From IMG/VR virus record IMGVR_UViG_3300009506_000037, positions 1 to 57,711 of that record: a stretch of DNA of 57,711 bases; one strand, written 5' to 3'. A program made the translations under genes and the position numbers. The stretch is from a virus. Below are positions 20,487 through 31,157 of this stretch, piece after piece (position 1 is the stretch's first letter; every line of letters begins with the position of its first letter). The notes beneath the pieces were generated by a model. The model had not been told where the DNA came from, made no database searches, and worked only from the letters and a program-made list of their open reading frames with translations.

Positions 20487-23400
20487 TATTTGCTCAACCT
20501 CTCGTACCGTTTCTTCTTCATCTTGTTATAGATCCGGCTGAATTCCTGCATTACCTTCTCCCGGCGGGCTTTCAATGCCTTGATACGGTCATGCTTGACC
20601 CGCTTCGGCATGTCTTCCTTATTCTGCAGGTAGTGGATCTCAGTGTTCAGCTTCTTGATCTGCTCGTTAAACCGCTTCATCTGGTGCTCGCCCATCCAGA
20701 TCAGCTCGTAGTTATTGCGCTCGAAGTCCCGCACCAGCAGCGCGTCCTCCTTGCTGGCGACCTCCTTCTTCATTTTCTGGTGGGCCTTGGTGATCTGCTC
20801 GACCTCGGTGCGCTGGTCGTAGAAGGCACGCGGCACATCCCATTCGGTACGCTCGCCGATAACCTTCCGAGCAAATGGCACCTTGTTGTAGGGAATCTCA
20901 TCCCCATAGGCCAGCTTATTGTACATCAGGGTCGGGTATTCCACGCCCATGCGGGAAATGAATGCCCCGGCGCCACCGGTCACGAAGTTGATCCAGTGAT
21001 CCATTGTCTCCGGCGAGATATCGATGAGCCCGGATTCGTACTTGCTGCCACCGGTGAGGCTGTTCAGCTGCTCGGCGAACCACTTGGTGGCCGGGTTGAC
21101 GCTGCTCCAGTACCGCTGGCTGTCCGGAATCTGGGGACCGAAGGCCGGCTGGTCCGGCATGATCGGGGACCCCATGAAGTTCTCGTTGGTAGCCAAGTCG
21201 ACAATCGGGTCGGTGATGGTCGGGGAAATCATCTTCGCCAGCATGACCTCCATGTAGTCACTGTCCGAGTTGCCGATCGGGTTGAAGGAATCGATGAGAG
21301 TTACGGCGATGTTTACAGCTACCTTACCCAGTTTTTCGGGCGGCGCATGGATGGCGTCGCTGATGCTCATGCCGACCACGTGCGGTACGTTGTACCCGTA
21401 CGGCAGCGGGAACTGGAACCGGTCCTGACATTCTCCCAACGGGTTCATGACAATCAGGTTGCGGCGCTTAATCCAGTCCGGGATCTTGTCGTAGCAGTTC
21501 TCCCCGTCCTTATCGATGCCGGCCATCAGGCGGTTCAGCTCGGTCAGGCCGAACGCGGCGACCGCGATTCCGGCCAGCACTTTCTGCACCCGGGGGCTTT
21601 TGGCCGCCTTCCACATGGTGGCGGTGCCCTGAACGCTGGCGTTATAGAACAGGTACAGGGCGTTTGCCAGCGTACCCAGCTCGCCCTTCCGGTTGAAGTT
21701 CACGGTCAGGTTCTTGGCGATCGTGGCCGCCTGCTGGTCTGACATACCCATCTCAATGGCATTCTTGAATACAGCCAACCGGGCCGCATTTTCCACAGAG
21801 GCGTTGACATCCATGACATAGTCCTTAACGCCTTTCACGACGCGCAGGACCTTGGCGTAGTTGTCACCCTCCAGCATACGGATATCATTGTTCAGCCGGG
21901 CCCGCTTGGACTCAATAGTTTCCAGCCCGAAGAACCCGATCTTGCCACCAGACTCAGAGAACCGACGGAACCACTGGACCCACTCAGACCCATGCTCGGG
22001 GTTACGCAACCCCTGATAGATGCCCTTCACAGAACTCGGAATGTCCTTGATCATGCGCTTGGCCAGCTCTGACGGGTCCACTTCGGTACGAGCCTGCAGG
22101 TTGATCAGCGCGGTCTGGATGTCTCGGGCCGCGTTGGAGATAACGAACTCGGGGTTGTAAGCGGTATTAACCGCAGCGAGGAACCGGTTGAAGGCAGCCA
22201 GTGTCTGGACAATGGCGCCAGCTTTTTCGACGCCAACATTGGTCATCGCCCGGGCCAGCAGCGGGTCCTTGATTTTGATGTACTTTTCCTGCCCGTCGAT
22301 TTTCACGGACATAACGTCATCTGCCAGCTTGAAGAACGGGTCGCGACGGTAGGCCACCTCAGCGGTTCGCTCGTCATAGACCGGGCGAGTCGGCACGTCT
22401 TCAGGGTTTTCGATAACCTGCCACAGGTCCGGGTTAGGGTTATCCCGTACAAAATTCAGGAAAGCCTGACCGACGGTATTCTTTTCTGCCCGGATGATGG
22501 TCTCCTCCATCTGCAGAATACTGTAGATGATGGGGCTGTCAGCCCGTGAGCGGCGACCCAGAGCCCGTTTGGACTCCCGGCCCTTGATACTGAAGCCGCG
22601 ACCGATGCGCTGGAACAGGCCACCGTCTTCCTCGTAGAAGCCACGCAGCGGGACATAGTGGCCGTATTTCTCGCTCCACATGTCGATATTCTTCTGGGGT
22701 TCCAGTCCCGCTTTCTTCAGCAGCTTGAGGCGGGCGTTGTTGATCCGGTAGACCAGCTTGGCCAACTCCATCTTCTCGTTGTAGGTTCCGTCATTCTTGG
22801 CGATCTGGATGATGGCCTCGGCCTCGGCGTCGGTCATCCCGGATCCCATGACGCCCTGTTCGCGCAGGGTCGGGTTAATTTCCTGAATGTGCGCGTTACG
22901 TTCTGGGGCGTGCATGGCGTACAGAAACTCATCGAGCTGGTCCAGCGTGATGTCAGACTCACTGACAGCCTGCAGGAGCGGTTTCACGTACAGGTCCTCG
23001 AACTTCTCCAGCTCGTACTCTACTTTCCCGTGATACAGCTCCTCCTTCAGGTAGGCGTCGGTTTCTGGGTCAACGGTTACGTCCGGAAGCTCCTGTATCA
23101 CCCGGAGGCGGTCGTATTTGTCCTGCAGCTTGCGTACCAGAGAGCGCCACAATGTTTCACGTGGAACAGCGAACGGACCGTCTGACAGGTTGCCGCCCTC
23201 CTTGGAGCGGGACGCCATGGCCCGGCCTTCCTGCATCGCCTTGTTCCGGCCGGCACGTACCGCCAGTTTCATCCGGCCCAGAAGCCCGGTGATTTCGGTG
23301 TCGGTTACCTTCAGGCTTGGGAAAAACTTCCGCAGGAACTGGCGTACCAATGAGATGGCACGCTGTACCCACGAAGCGCGGGGATTGATTTCGGCTTCAT

Positions 23401-26400
23401 GGGCCAGAAATTCTTCGGCGGCGACCAGCCGTCCTTCCCGGGTGCGCAAGTCCAGATCATATTCCCGGGCAATCGAGCGCAGGCGCGGCTTGTTGACTTC
23501 CGCATTGAAGATCTGGAGCAGCAACGGCTCGATCTGCTTCGGTTCCAGCAGCTGGCGCAGGCCATAATGACCAATCATTTCATGGAACAGCAGGCGCTGC
23601 GCATGTTCAGGACTGCCAATCCGGTCGGCGATCATATAGACCTTGCCGGTATTGGTATCGAACAGGCCGTCGGTTTCGTCCTCGGCATTCTGAGACCGCA
23701 AGAAATCCTGCAAATGGTTGGGCAGCTGGTCGAAGCTATCCAGCACCTCAATGTCCGGGATATTGGTCCACGTGTTCATGATGTGACGCAGCGAGTCATA
23801 GATCTTGGAGACGCTCATGCCACGCTTGGCAGCCTTGCGGGCCATTTTCGGCTGATTCAGCCGCTGGGCATTGATGGCAGCCTGCAGCTCTTCACGGGAG
23901 GTCCGCTTCCAGCTGGTCAGGTCCACGCCCTTGGTGGGTTGGCGACCCTGCGTGCGAGCCATGTCCTGCTCGGTTGACTCCAGCATCTGCAGAATAGCTT
24001 TGACCTCTGGCAGCTTCCCGGACGGGTCGAAGCCAAATTCACCCGGGTCACCAAAATCTCCGGTCAGCACCCGGTACAGAGCATCGCTGATGTTCGTGTT
24101 GTATTCCCGGGCAAAATCCACCGGATTCACGTCGATGCCGAGCTCTTCCATCAGCATCCGTTGTACGCGGAAGGTGACGTCTTCCCATTCGACGGCGCGC
24201 TGTGCCTGAGCCAGTGTCAGCGGGGCCACCTCGAAGTCGATCTGTTTGGGCGGCTTGCCACGCTTTGAGACCCACGTGCGGCCCATACGGCCTTCACGGC
24301 GGCCATCGCCGTACTTGGCCTGCATGATGTCCTCGGTGATGCCGTGCGCCAGTTCGTGGACGATACGCCACTGACGGGTGTACTCGGTATCCTTGAAGGA
24401 CCCGTGCGCCACCCGGGGGTCGTAAATCCACAGTACCCCGTCCTTGTAGCCCTGTTTCTTCAGCTTGGGAATAGCAAATTCCACACCGGCCTCAGGGTCT
24501 TCGTGGAAGGCGAAGTATTTCACCTGATACCCGAAATCGTTCAGCAGATTTTCGACGAGGGTCGGGTCATCTACCAGCGTGTCGAGGTTGTAGATCTTGA
24601 GTGAGTCGGTGGAATCTTTCCCGGGATTGATGGCGCCGAACCGGCCATACACATCGGTCAGCGCGGCGTCCGGGTTGTTCAGTCGAGATAGGGGTACTGG
24701 TGCGGCAAGCGGCCCTTGGTACGACGTGTTCCATCCGTACTTTCTTGCGACGGTTTGGCCTGCTTCGATTGCGGCTTGGCGCCGATCACGAATCCACGGG
24801 AGTAAATCGGGTCGTCCGAGCTCGCTGATTTTAGCGGCGTATTCCTGACCTTCGGTAGCTTTTGTCCAGTCATTTGAGTGGTACCCTCCTTCTGCCTTGA
24901 ATTGTGTGAATTCAGGGATATCGAAACCAGTGAAAGTATGCACCACCTTGGTCATTTTGTCGATAAAATCTTTATCTGACGTCAGGAACGGCTTACCGTT
25001 TTCGTTCCGGAAATTGATAAACCGCAGCTTACCGTCGACCAAAGTGAATTCGACTCCGGGCAGGAACTGGTTTGAGTGGTCATAGAATTCCATCGCCATC
25101 TGGTCAGTAATCGGACGGTCGGCAGTAATTTGCAGACCGACGGCAGCTTTCTTACCAGTTAGCGTGGGGTCAGCGCGGTGCCACGGCACAGCGTCTTGGG
25201 TGAAAATCATGCCCACAATGTTGGCGTACAGGTCGGCCAGCTGAGGATCGTAGGCGCCTTCAATCTTCTCGGCCACGATGTGGGTCAACATGTTCGGGCT
25301 CACGGCCAGTTCGAAGCTGCCCATGGACTGCTCAGTCCGGGCCAGTGGTGCGCCCAGCTTCTCGATAACCATGTCCTGCCCATCACGGCCGGTGATCACA
25401 TCCAGCATAGCCTGATTGAAGTCAACGACTTCGTCGGTGCTGGCGGTATGGATACCCGGGAACATTCCGGATGAGACCGACGGACGGGCCTCCCATGTCA
25501 CGCTTTCGGTGGCACGGTTCAGGTATGTCGCAAAATCGACCGGCGCCGGCGGGACAAACTTGCCCTTAACCTTCTTGGCGGCATCGCTATTCCGGGCATA
25601 GAACCACAGCCCAGCCTGTACCTCACGCGGCAGATAGCTGGTGCCATGCTTGGCATTGTAGGCCTCGGTGATATCGATGGTCAGATCGTGGGCAAACGCA
25701 TACTGCCCGGCCCCGGCCCTGACACCGTCAGCGCTTTCCGGATAACCGAACAGGCGCAGCATCCAGCGGTCCTGCGTGCTGGCGTTGTCGAAATAATTGG
25801 TGCCGAAGGTGGCGTCGTGCAGGTTCATATAGAACGACATCAGCTTGTTATCGACGCCGGGCACAGAGACGTCCATGGTGGGCGCTTCCAGAATGCCACG
25901 CACCAGCTTTTTGGTGCGGTTCGGGAACCGTCCAGCCTCAGGCTCCATGTTGCCCCGGGAGATCTCGTAGATGGATTTTACGGCCGCGGTGGTATTACCG
26001 CCGACCTGATTGGCCTGTGAGTACAAGGACATCAGGCGCACCAGATTCTCAGCGGTCTGGCGATCGCCGTTGGCGGCCTTGCGGATGGCTTCCCCGGAAC
26101 GGTCGTACCACTCCATGGTGAACGGGGTCTGGGCCAGCGGGTCTTCCAGAATATTCAGCATGCGGCGAACCAGCCCGGCGCGCTTCTGCATCGAGTTGAT
26201 GCCCGGGGGAGCCCCTGACAGGTCGCCCTTCGCGTTGAACTTGCGGGGCTTGGCAGTGCGCCGGTAAAGGGTGTCTGCCTGAGATTTGGCGTGCTTCTCC
26301 GGAACGATCGTGATGCCCTCGGGACTGAACATAATCACGTCACCGGTGTCATCGGATATGGCAGCGTCGTAACCCTGCCGTTTCAGCTTCTTCAGCAGCT

Positions 26401-29400
26401 CCGGCTTGTCACGAAGCGTCCGCCAGTCCTCATCCATAATGGTGACCGGGTTCTTGTAGTCCAGCTTGGCCTTAATGACCCGCTTGCCATGCTGTTTCGC
26501 AACCGACCGGCTCCGGGTGAAGTGGCCAGCCACCCCTTCCTGAGTCTTAAACTGGTCAAATTCGGCGTTGGTTCCGTGATAGTAGGCCTTGTTGCCGCGG
26601 CTCATGCGCACGCCCACATCCTGACTAGCTTCGCCGAACTGCTGCTTGATGGCCTCGGAATTCGGGTAGGTGATATCAATCAGGCCGCTAATGAACGGGG
26701 ACTTCCCGGGCTGTTCCGCGTTGCGCTGGTCATACGACTGCGGCTGCAGATATGTTTCAGTAAAGCCCATGGTCTTGGTGCCATATTTGGCATCGACATT
26801 CTTGATAACAACCGGGACTTCCTTGATGCCGGCCCGGGCCAGTGCAGCCATACGGTGGCGGCCTTCATGCCCGACAATCTTCGGGATACCGCCATCCTCG
26901 GTGCTGATATGCAGGAACGGAGTCTGGATCTCGTTGGCCAGCTCCTCGGTATCTAGCGGGCCAGTTTCGCCATATATGGTTCGCGGGTTACCGGTGGCGC
27001 GTACAAAGTCATCCGGGTTGATGTAGGCCATTCCTGCGATCACCCGGCCGTCCGGGTACGCATATTCAGAAAAGATGTTCCGGATCCGGTCATCGGTCAG
27101 GCCTACCTTGTCCTGCCCCATCTGGATATTTTCTTCGGTGGTGCGCTGGGCGCCACGAGACAGCTTCGGTTCCTGCAGGCCATACTCGGCAGCAACGGGC
27201 TCAGTCTTCTGGCCGGTTTGCACCCAGTTCTTGAATTCCTCGATGGGCATGGCAACGATGGAGTCCAGCCCCTTCCAGTCCTTCGAGTAATTGTTCATGT
27301 AGACCTGACGGGCCTCTTCCTCACTGTTCACGCCGAGGACGGCCTTGTGCTCATCGAACTTCCCGGTGGTCGGGTTCTTCTGGTCCACCACGTATACGGT
27401 GTCAGTGTTCTCGGCATTCGGACCAAGGAAAACGTCGACCTCTTCGCCGTCGGCTCCCTTGGTCATCTTGATATGGCCGTAGGGATTCTCCATGGTGTTG
27501 TCCCAGACATTGCCATTCTTGTCAGAACCGGTGCGCACGGTGCCACGCGGGTTCTCAATGGCGATATCCAGTCCCTGCACGTTCACGACGCCGGGTTCCT
27601 GCGGGTTGGCTTTGGTCTGTTCCTCGGCCTTGGCGATGTTCAAGCCATATTTCTGTTCAGCTTGCTGGAAGGCAGCTTCCATGGCGGTCGGCTCTTTGCC
27701 GGTGACCTGACGCTCTGCGGCACGGTTTTCCAGCGCTGACTGGACCTTGTCCGGCGCGGTCTCAGGCCGGGCGTTGTCCTTCTCCAGCTGGGAGAATCCG
27801 AGGTCCTGCTCCAGCGCCTTCATGGTTTTCTGGTCAGCCTCGTAGATATCAAAGGCTTCTTTCACGGAGCGGCTATAGTCCTGCTGCGCTTCGCCAGCCG
27901 CATCGGTGGCCTGCTGCAGCTCGGAGTCTGGCGCATTCTCCTCGGCCAGCTTGTTCAGGCGGTCAATCGCTGCCTTCAGCCGGTTCCGGGAGGTATTGAT
28001 GCGCTGCTCATGGATGCCACCAACTGAGGCGGCAACCATGTCAACCGGGGCAGTGATCGCCTCGCCGGCTGCTTCAGCCAAAATCTGGCCCCATTCCAGC
28101 GGGCGGCCAGCAGCGAGCTCTCCACCACCTTCGCCGATAGCACCCATGGTGCCTTGCACGGCAGTCTGGACCGGGACATTAATGACATGGCGCGCAACCA
28201 CATTCGCAACAGCCTTCGGTACTAGGGTGCGGCCAGCCAAACCGAAGCTCAGGCCGTCCAGCAAACCAACAACGGCAGCATGGGCTCGAGCTTCCTTGGT
28301 GATCTGCTTGTACATCTGAGGGTCAAGCAGCGCGTTTCGGACAGCTTCAATATTGTTCGTGTCGACCCCGTTACGCTGCAGAGCTCCCTGCAATTCAGCG
28401 GCAAAGTCGACATTGTAGGAGCCTTGACCTGTGGCCAGCATGCCAAGCCACGGTCCACCAAGAGCGGCAGCCACGGAGCCCTTGGCCAGCGGCTCAGCCA
28501 TCATCGGCAAGGAGGTGGTTCCCACTTCACCGACAAACGAGACAGGGTCGCGCTTCACATAACCCCATGCGGTTTTGAAGTCGTTTGCTTTGAAGGCTTC
28601 TTCCGCTACGGGAGCGGTCTGGATCTTGGCGGCCTCAGCCCCCTTCTTCGTAGAAATAGTCAGCAGGCGGTCAATCTTGTCACGCTCACGCTGCAGGGCC
28701 TCACCCATAACCCGAGGGTTGGATGACATGGTCTTGCCGGTTTCACTGATTAGCGGACGGCCAGCTTCATCAGAAGGCTCGCCCGGGCGCGCACTAATGG
28801 CGCTGCGCATCAGTGGTTGGTTACGTTGTACGTCAGGCATTTGCGGGGCCAGCGAGGCGGAGCGGGTCTTCGCTGAGGTCTCGGCCTCATCAATCGAATT
28901 GAATCCCTCCAGCTTGCGACCGGTTTCCGGATCCACCCCACCATTCTCAATAATGATGCGTTCCGCTTCGCGCTGCGTAACCTGCTTCCCATTGTACATG
29001 GACGGGATATTGGTCGGCTTACCGCCATTAATTTTTGGGTTGGTTACCGTGATGGTGCGTTCGGTCGAGAACGACCCGTCCGGGTTGCGGACAATCGGGC
29101 GTCCTTCTGAGGTGTATTTCCCGGTCGGGACATCCTCAGCGGTCATGCGGTCGGTATAGTCTTCGCGCAGGCCGTGGTAACGGCTGGCAATATCCGCAGC
29201 GCCGCTCATGGCCTTGGCGCTTTCCAGCTGTTTCATACCGCGGGTCAGGCGCTCGTCGACCACCTCACCGGTCGGGCGGGCTTCATACTGTGCCTGACGA
29301 TAATCGAAGTCAGCATAACGGGTGTCCGCGTCGAACTTCTCCCGGACCAGATCCATCGACATCGGTTTCCCGGTCTGTTTCTGGAGTTCCTGTACCCGGG

Positions 29401-29506
29401 GAGCGACTACATCCTCGAAGTATTTCTGGCGGACTTTTTCTTTTGTCGCAGAATCGAGCTTCTGAAACCGCTCATCCTGCACCACTTCTGCCCAAGTTTT
29501 GGACAT
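20486..29506 (-). CDS. Giant polyvalent protein, probable DNA-ejection and co-injected effector (3006 aa)
   Basis: Domains seen in order: an N-terminal phage module (VVQDERFQKLDSATKEKVRQ); an InPase-like polyvalent domain (about residues 630-770, with YGHIKMTKGADGEEVDVFLG); a ParB-like segment around 880 (GHEGRHRMAALARAG); an ADP-ribosyltransferase-like domain from about 972 (YYHGTNAEFDQF); a zincin with HELAHG near 1719; a second metallopeptidase with HEMIGH near 1975; and an LPD38-type C-terminal region (about 2350-2990). Polyvalent proteins travel with phage DNA and act early against the host. It occupies the internal virion protein position after the tail genes. Which domains are active is not known. 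Confidence 0.88.
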   Translation of the reverse strand: MSKTWAEVVQDERFQKLDSATKEKVRQKYFEDVVAPRVQELQKQTGKPMSMDLVREKFDADTRYADFDYRQAQYEARPTGEVVDERLTRGMKQLESAKAMSGAADIASRYHGLREDYTDRMTAEDVPTGKYTSEGRPIVRNPDGSFSTERTITVTNPKINGGKPTNIPSMYNGKQVTQREAERIIIENGGVDPETGRKLEGFNSIDEAETSAKTRSASLAPQMPDVQRNQPLMRSAISARPGEPSDEAGRPLISETGKTMSSNPRVMGEALQRERDKIDRLLTISTKKGAEAAKIQTAPVAEEAFKANDFKTAWGYVKRDPVSFVGEVGTTSLPMMAEPLAKGSVAAALGGPWLGMLATGQGSYNVDFAAELQGALQRNGVDTNNIEAVRNALLDPQMYKQITKEARAHAAVVGLLDGLSFGLAGRTLVPKAVANVVARHVINVPVQTAVQGTMGAIGEGGGELAAGRPLEWGQILAEAAGEAITAPVDMVAASVGGIHEQRINTSRNRLKAAIDRLNKLAEENAPDSELQQATDAAGEAQQDYSRSVKEAFDIYEADQKTMKALEQDLGFSQLEKDNARPETAPDKVQSALENRAAERQVTGKEPTAMEAAFQQAEQKYGLNIAKAEEQTKANPQEPGVVNVQGLDIAIENPRGTVRTGSDKNGNVWDNTMENPYGHIKMTKGADGEEVDVFLGPNAENTDTVYVVDQKNPTTGKFDEHKAVLGVNSEEEARQVYMNNYSKDWKGLDSIVAMPIEEFKNWVQTGQKTEPVAAEYGLQEPKLSRGAQRTTEENIQMGQDKVGLTDDRIRNIFSEYAYPDGRVIAGMAYINPDDFVRATGNPRTIYGETGPLDTEELANEIQTPFLHISTEDGGIPKIVGHEGRHRMAALARAGIKEVPVVIKNVDAKYGTKTMGFTETYLQPQSYDQRNAEQPGKSPFISGLIDITYPNSEAIKQQFGEASQDVGVRMSRGNKAYYHGTNAEFDQFKTQEGVAGHFTRSRSVAKQHGKRVIKAKLDYKNPVTIMDEDWRTLRDKPELLKKLKRQGYDAAISDDTGDVIMFSPEGITIVPEKHAKSQADTLYRRTAKPRKFNAKGDLSGAPPGINSMQKRAGLVRRMLNILEDPLAQTPFTMEWYDRSGEAIRKAANGDRQTAENLVRLMSLYSQANQVGGNTTAAVKSIYEISRGNMEPEAGRFPNRTKKLVRGILEAPTMDVSVPGVDNKLMSFYMNLHDATFGTNYFDNASTQDRWMLRLFGYPESADGVRAGAGQYAFAHDLTIDITEAYNAKHGTSYLPREVQAGLWFYARNSDAAKKVKGKFVPPAPVDFATYLNRATESVTWEARPSVSSGMFPGIHTASTDEVVDFNQAMLDVITGRDGQDMVIEKLGAPLARTEQSMGSFELAVSPNMLTHIVAEKIEGAYDPQLADLYANIVGMIFTQDAVPWHRADPTLTGKKAAVGLQITADRPITDQMAMEFYDHSNQFLPGVEFTLVDGKLRFINFRNENGKPFLTSDKDFIDKMTKVVHTFTGFDIPEFTQFKAEGGYHSNDWTKATEGQEYAAKISELGRPDLLPWIRDRRQAAIEAGQTVARKYGWNTSYQGPLAAPVPLSRLNNPDAALTDVYGRFGAINPGKDSTDSLKIYNLDTLVDDPTLVENLLNDFGYQVKYFAFHEDPEAGVEFAIPKLKKQGYKDGVLWIYDPRVAHGSFKDTEYTRQWRIVHELAHGITEDIMQAKYGDGRREGRMGRTWVSKRGKPPKQIDFEVAPLTLAQAQRAVEWEDVTFRVQRMLMEELGIDVNPVDFAREYNTNISDALYRVLTGDFGDPGEFGFDPSGKLPEVKAILQMLESTEQDMARTQGRQPTKGVDLTSWKRTSREELQAAINAQRLNQPKMARKAAKRGMSVSKIYDSLRHIMNTWTNIPDIEVLDSFDQLPNHLQDFLRSQNAEDETDGLFDTNTGKVYMIADRIGSPEHAQRLLFHEMIGHYGLRQLLEPKQIEPLLLQIFNAEVNKPRLRSIAREYDLDLRTREGRLVAAEEFLAHEAEINPRASWVQRAISLVRQFLRKFFPSLKVTDTEITGLLGRMKLAVRAGRNKAMQEGRAMASRSKEGGNLSDGPFAVPRETLWRSLVRKLQDKYDRLRVIQELPDVTVDPETDAYLKEELYHGKVEYELEKFEDLYVKPLLQAVSESDITLDQLDEFLYAMHAPERNAHIQEINPTLREQGVMGSGMTDAEAEAIIQIAKNDGTYNEKMELAKLVYRINNARLKLLKKAGLEPQKNIDMWSEKYGHYVPLRGFYEEDGGLFQRIGRGFSIKGRESKRALGRRSRADSPIIYSILQMEETIIRAEKNTVGQAFLNFVRDNPNPDLWQVIENPEDVPTRPVYDERTAEVAYRRDPFFKLADDVMSVKIDGQEKYIKIKDPLLARAMTNVGVEKAGAIVQTLAAFNRFLAAVNTAYNPEFVISNAARDIQTALINLQARTEVDPSELAKRMIKDIPSSVKGIYQGLRNPEHGSEWVQWFRRFSESGGKIGFFGLETIESKRARLNNDIRMLEGDNYAKVLRVVKGVKDYVMDVNASVENAARLAVFKNAIEMGMSDQQAATIAKNLTVNFNRKGELGTLANALYLFYNASVQGTATMWKAAKSPRVQKVLAGIAVAAFGLTELNRLMAGIDKDGENCYDKIPDWIKRRNLIVMNPLGECQDRFQFPLPYGYNVPHVVGMSISDAIHAPPEKLGKVAVNIAVTLIDSFNPIGNSDSDYMEVMLAKMISPTITDPIVDLATNENFMGSPIMPDQPAFGPQIPDSQRYWSSVNPATKWFAEQLNSLTGGSKYESGLIDISPETMDHWINFVTGGAGAFISRMGVEYPTLMYNKLAYGDEIPYNKVPFARKVIGERTEWDVPRAFYDQRTEVEQITKAHQKMKKEVASKEDALLVRDFERNNYELIWMGEHQMKRFNEQIKKLNTEIHYLQNKEDMPKRVKHDRIKALKARREKVMQEFSRIYNKMKKKRYERLSK

Positions 29507-29518
29507 GACCTACTCCTG

Positions 29519-30346
29519 TTACCAGAGATTGCCCCATGTAGCCGGGTCATCCGGAATAATCGGTTTTGATTCTTGTGCTACGCCACCTGCGCCACCAGCG
29601 TCCGCGCCCGGTGCGGGTACCGGTGCCGGGGTCCCGTCATCAATACCGTACATGGACTTGCCGACGGCCTTTTGTGCGTCGATTACCATTTCCTTCGCTT
29701 TTGCCCACAGCTGATCTTCTGTCATTTTGTCAGGGGCATCGAACATCTTGGCCTCATTAGCCTTAGCCAGAGTAGCATAAACCCGGGCGGTAGCTGCAGC
29801 GGGATTGGTCTTCGACATGTTCAGAATGTAAGCGGCTTTCTTCCGGTCCCCGAAGATTTCCGTGTACCGGTCCAGCAACTGGATGGAAGCCGGAGCCTGC
29901 CCACTCTTTCCGGTGGCGTCAGTCCAGCGTACGCCGGCGATCGCCGCCAGCATCTTGTCCTTGGCTTCGCCCGGGATTTCTTCCCCATTCGGGCCGACCT
30001 CGGTCCAGCGCACAATCCCGGTCTTCTGGTTGTAGTTCAGGCTGCCCGGTTTGATTTTCTGGCTACCACGGGAATTCCATGCAGCTTCGGCGTCGCTTAA
30101 GCGACCCGACAGAAGGAGCTTGGTGGCTTCGGTCATCCCTTCGGCGGCAGCCTTGCGACGCATCGCGTCCAGCTGCTGTTTGCGGGCTTCCATGGTTACG
30201 CCATGCAGGTCGGTGGTGCGCTGCTCTTGTGCTTGAGCACGTTGTTCCTGCGCATCGTAACGGCGCTGGCCTTCGGCCTCCTTCTCGGCGCCACGAATAC
30301 CGGCGGTCACGTCGGCTGCGGCTTGTCCCAGTCCATACTGTGCCAT
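29519..30346 (-). CDS. Probable internal virion/ejection protein (275 aa)
   Basis: It begins MAQYGLGQAAADVTAGIRG and is Ala/Gln-rich with a long helical first third (EAEGQRRYDAQEQRAQAQEQ), the composition of podovirus internal core proteins. The C terminus is a Pro/Gly/Ala linker ending PATWGNLW. It lies between another Ala-rich protein and the giant polyvalent gene, an arrangement seen for ejection proteins. Role by context. Confidence 0.72.
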   Translation of the reverse strand: MAQYGLGQAAADVTAGIRGAEKEAEGQRRYDAQEQRAQAQEQRTTDLHGVTMEARKQQLDAMRRKAAAEGMTEATKLLLSGRLSDAEAAWNSRGSQKIKPGSLNYNQKTGIVRWTEVGPNGEEIPGEAKDKMLAAIAGVRWTDATGKSGQAPASIQLLDRYTEIFGDRKKAAYILNMSKTNPAAATARVYATLAKANEAKMFDAPDKMTEDQLWAKAKEMVIDAQKAVGKSMYGIDDGTPAPVPAPGADAGGAGGVAQESKPIIPDDPATWGNLW

Positions 30347-30360
30347 GTCAGTTCTCCTGA

Positions 30361-31149
30361 TTAATAATTGAGGCCGTAATTCTGCTCGGCCAGCTGCAGA
30401 TCCTGCTGGGATCCGGTGTCGACACCAGAGATACCGCTGACATTTTGGCCAGTGTTGTCTCCGTAGCTGTCAACTGCCCGGCCTGCCCAGTACCCGGCGG
30501 CGCCCATGGCGTTGCCTGCTTGCATTCCGTACTGAGTCGCTTGTTCTCCGTAGGTCTTAGCCTGCTCCCCATAGGTCTGTCCGGCCTGACCCAGCGTGGA
30601 GGTAGCGGTTGCCGGCAAGCCACGCCCCAGACTGGATGCGGCGATCTTTCGCGCCCACATCTTATCGTCTTCCTGTTGTCGGGCGGCGTTTCGTGCCCCG
30701 ACCTCTGCCTTGGCCCGGTCCAGCTCGGTGACCCGACGCATGTCGGAGTAACGACCGGATGACGGGTCCAGACCATAACGTCCCGCTGCGCGGGCCGTGG
30801 CGGCTTCACTCTGAGCGAATGCCTTGTTGACATCCGATGTTGCCCAGCCTTCAGCCTTGGCGTAGTCAGGCGCCTGCTGCGCTTCAGCGACAATCTGGTC
30901 TTCAAGTGGCGCATAAACATCCAAGAACCGTTGCCATTGCTCATCGGCGATATTCTGTTGCTTCTCAGCGACCGCGGTTTGCCGGTCCATGTATTGTCCC
31001 TGCTGGGCCTGCGCCGACTTACTGGCATCGGAGGCCTGCTTCGCCCCGATCAGTGAGAGAGCCCCACCAATTACGGCGCCCCAGAACCCGAACTCAATCA
31101 GCGTATGAGGAAAGATCAGGTACTGAAACAGTTTCTTTGTGGTCAACAT
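30361..31149 (-). CDS. Probable internal virion/ejection protein (262 aa)
   Basis: A Gly/Ala hydrophobic segment near the N terminus (FGFWGAVIGGALSLIGAKQAS) followed by long Ala/Gln-rich helices and Gly/Tyr/Gln repeats (TYGEQAKTYGEQATQYGMQA) is the pattern of podovirus proteins that sit inside the capsid and form the ejection channel. Located directly before two further core proteins. The start could be a few codons downstream. Confidence 0.72.
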   Translation of the reverse strand: MLTTKKLFQYLIFPHTLIEFGFWGAVIGGALSLIGAKQASDASKSAQAQQGQYMDRQTAVAEKQQNIADEQWQRFLDVYAPLEDQIVAEAQQAPDYAKAEGWATSDVNKAFAQSEAATARAAGRYGLDPSSGRYSDMRRVTELDRAKAEVGARNAARQQEDDKMWARKIAASSLGRGLPATATSTLGQAGQTYGEQAKTYGEQATQYGMQAGNAMGAAGYWAGRAVDSYGDNTGQNVSGISGVDTGSQQDLQLAEQNYGLNY

Positions 31150-31157
31150 TGCGCTTC

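Noticed and set aside
20591-21742. Long plus-strand frame of 383 codons opposite the giant gene
   Set aside because: It mirrors the codon pattern of the LPD38-coding strand and has no start signal.
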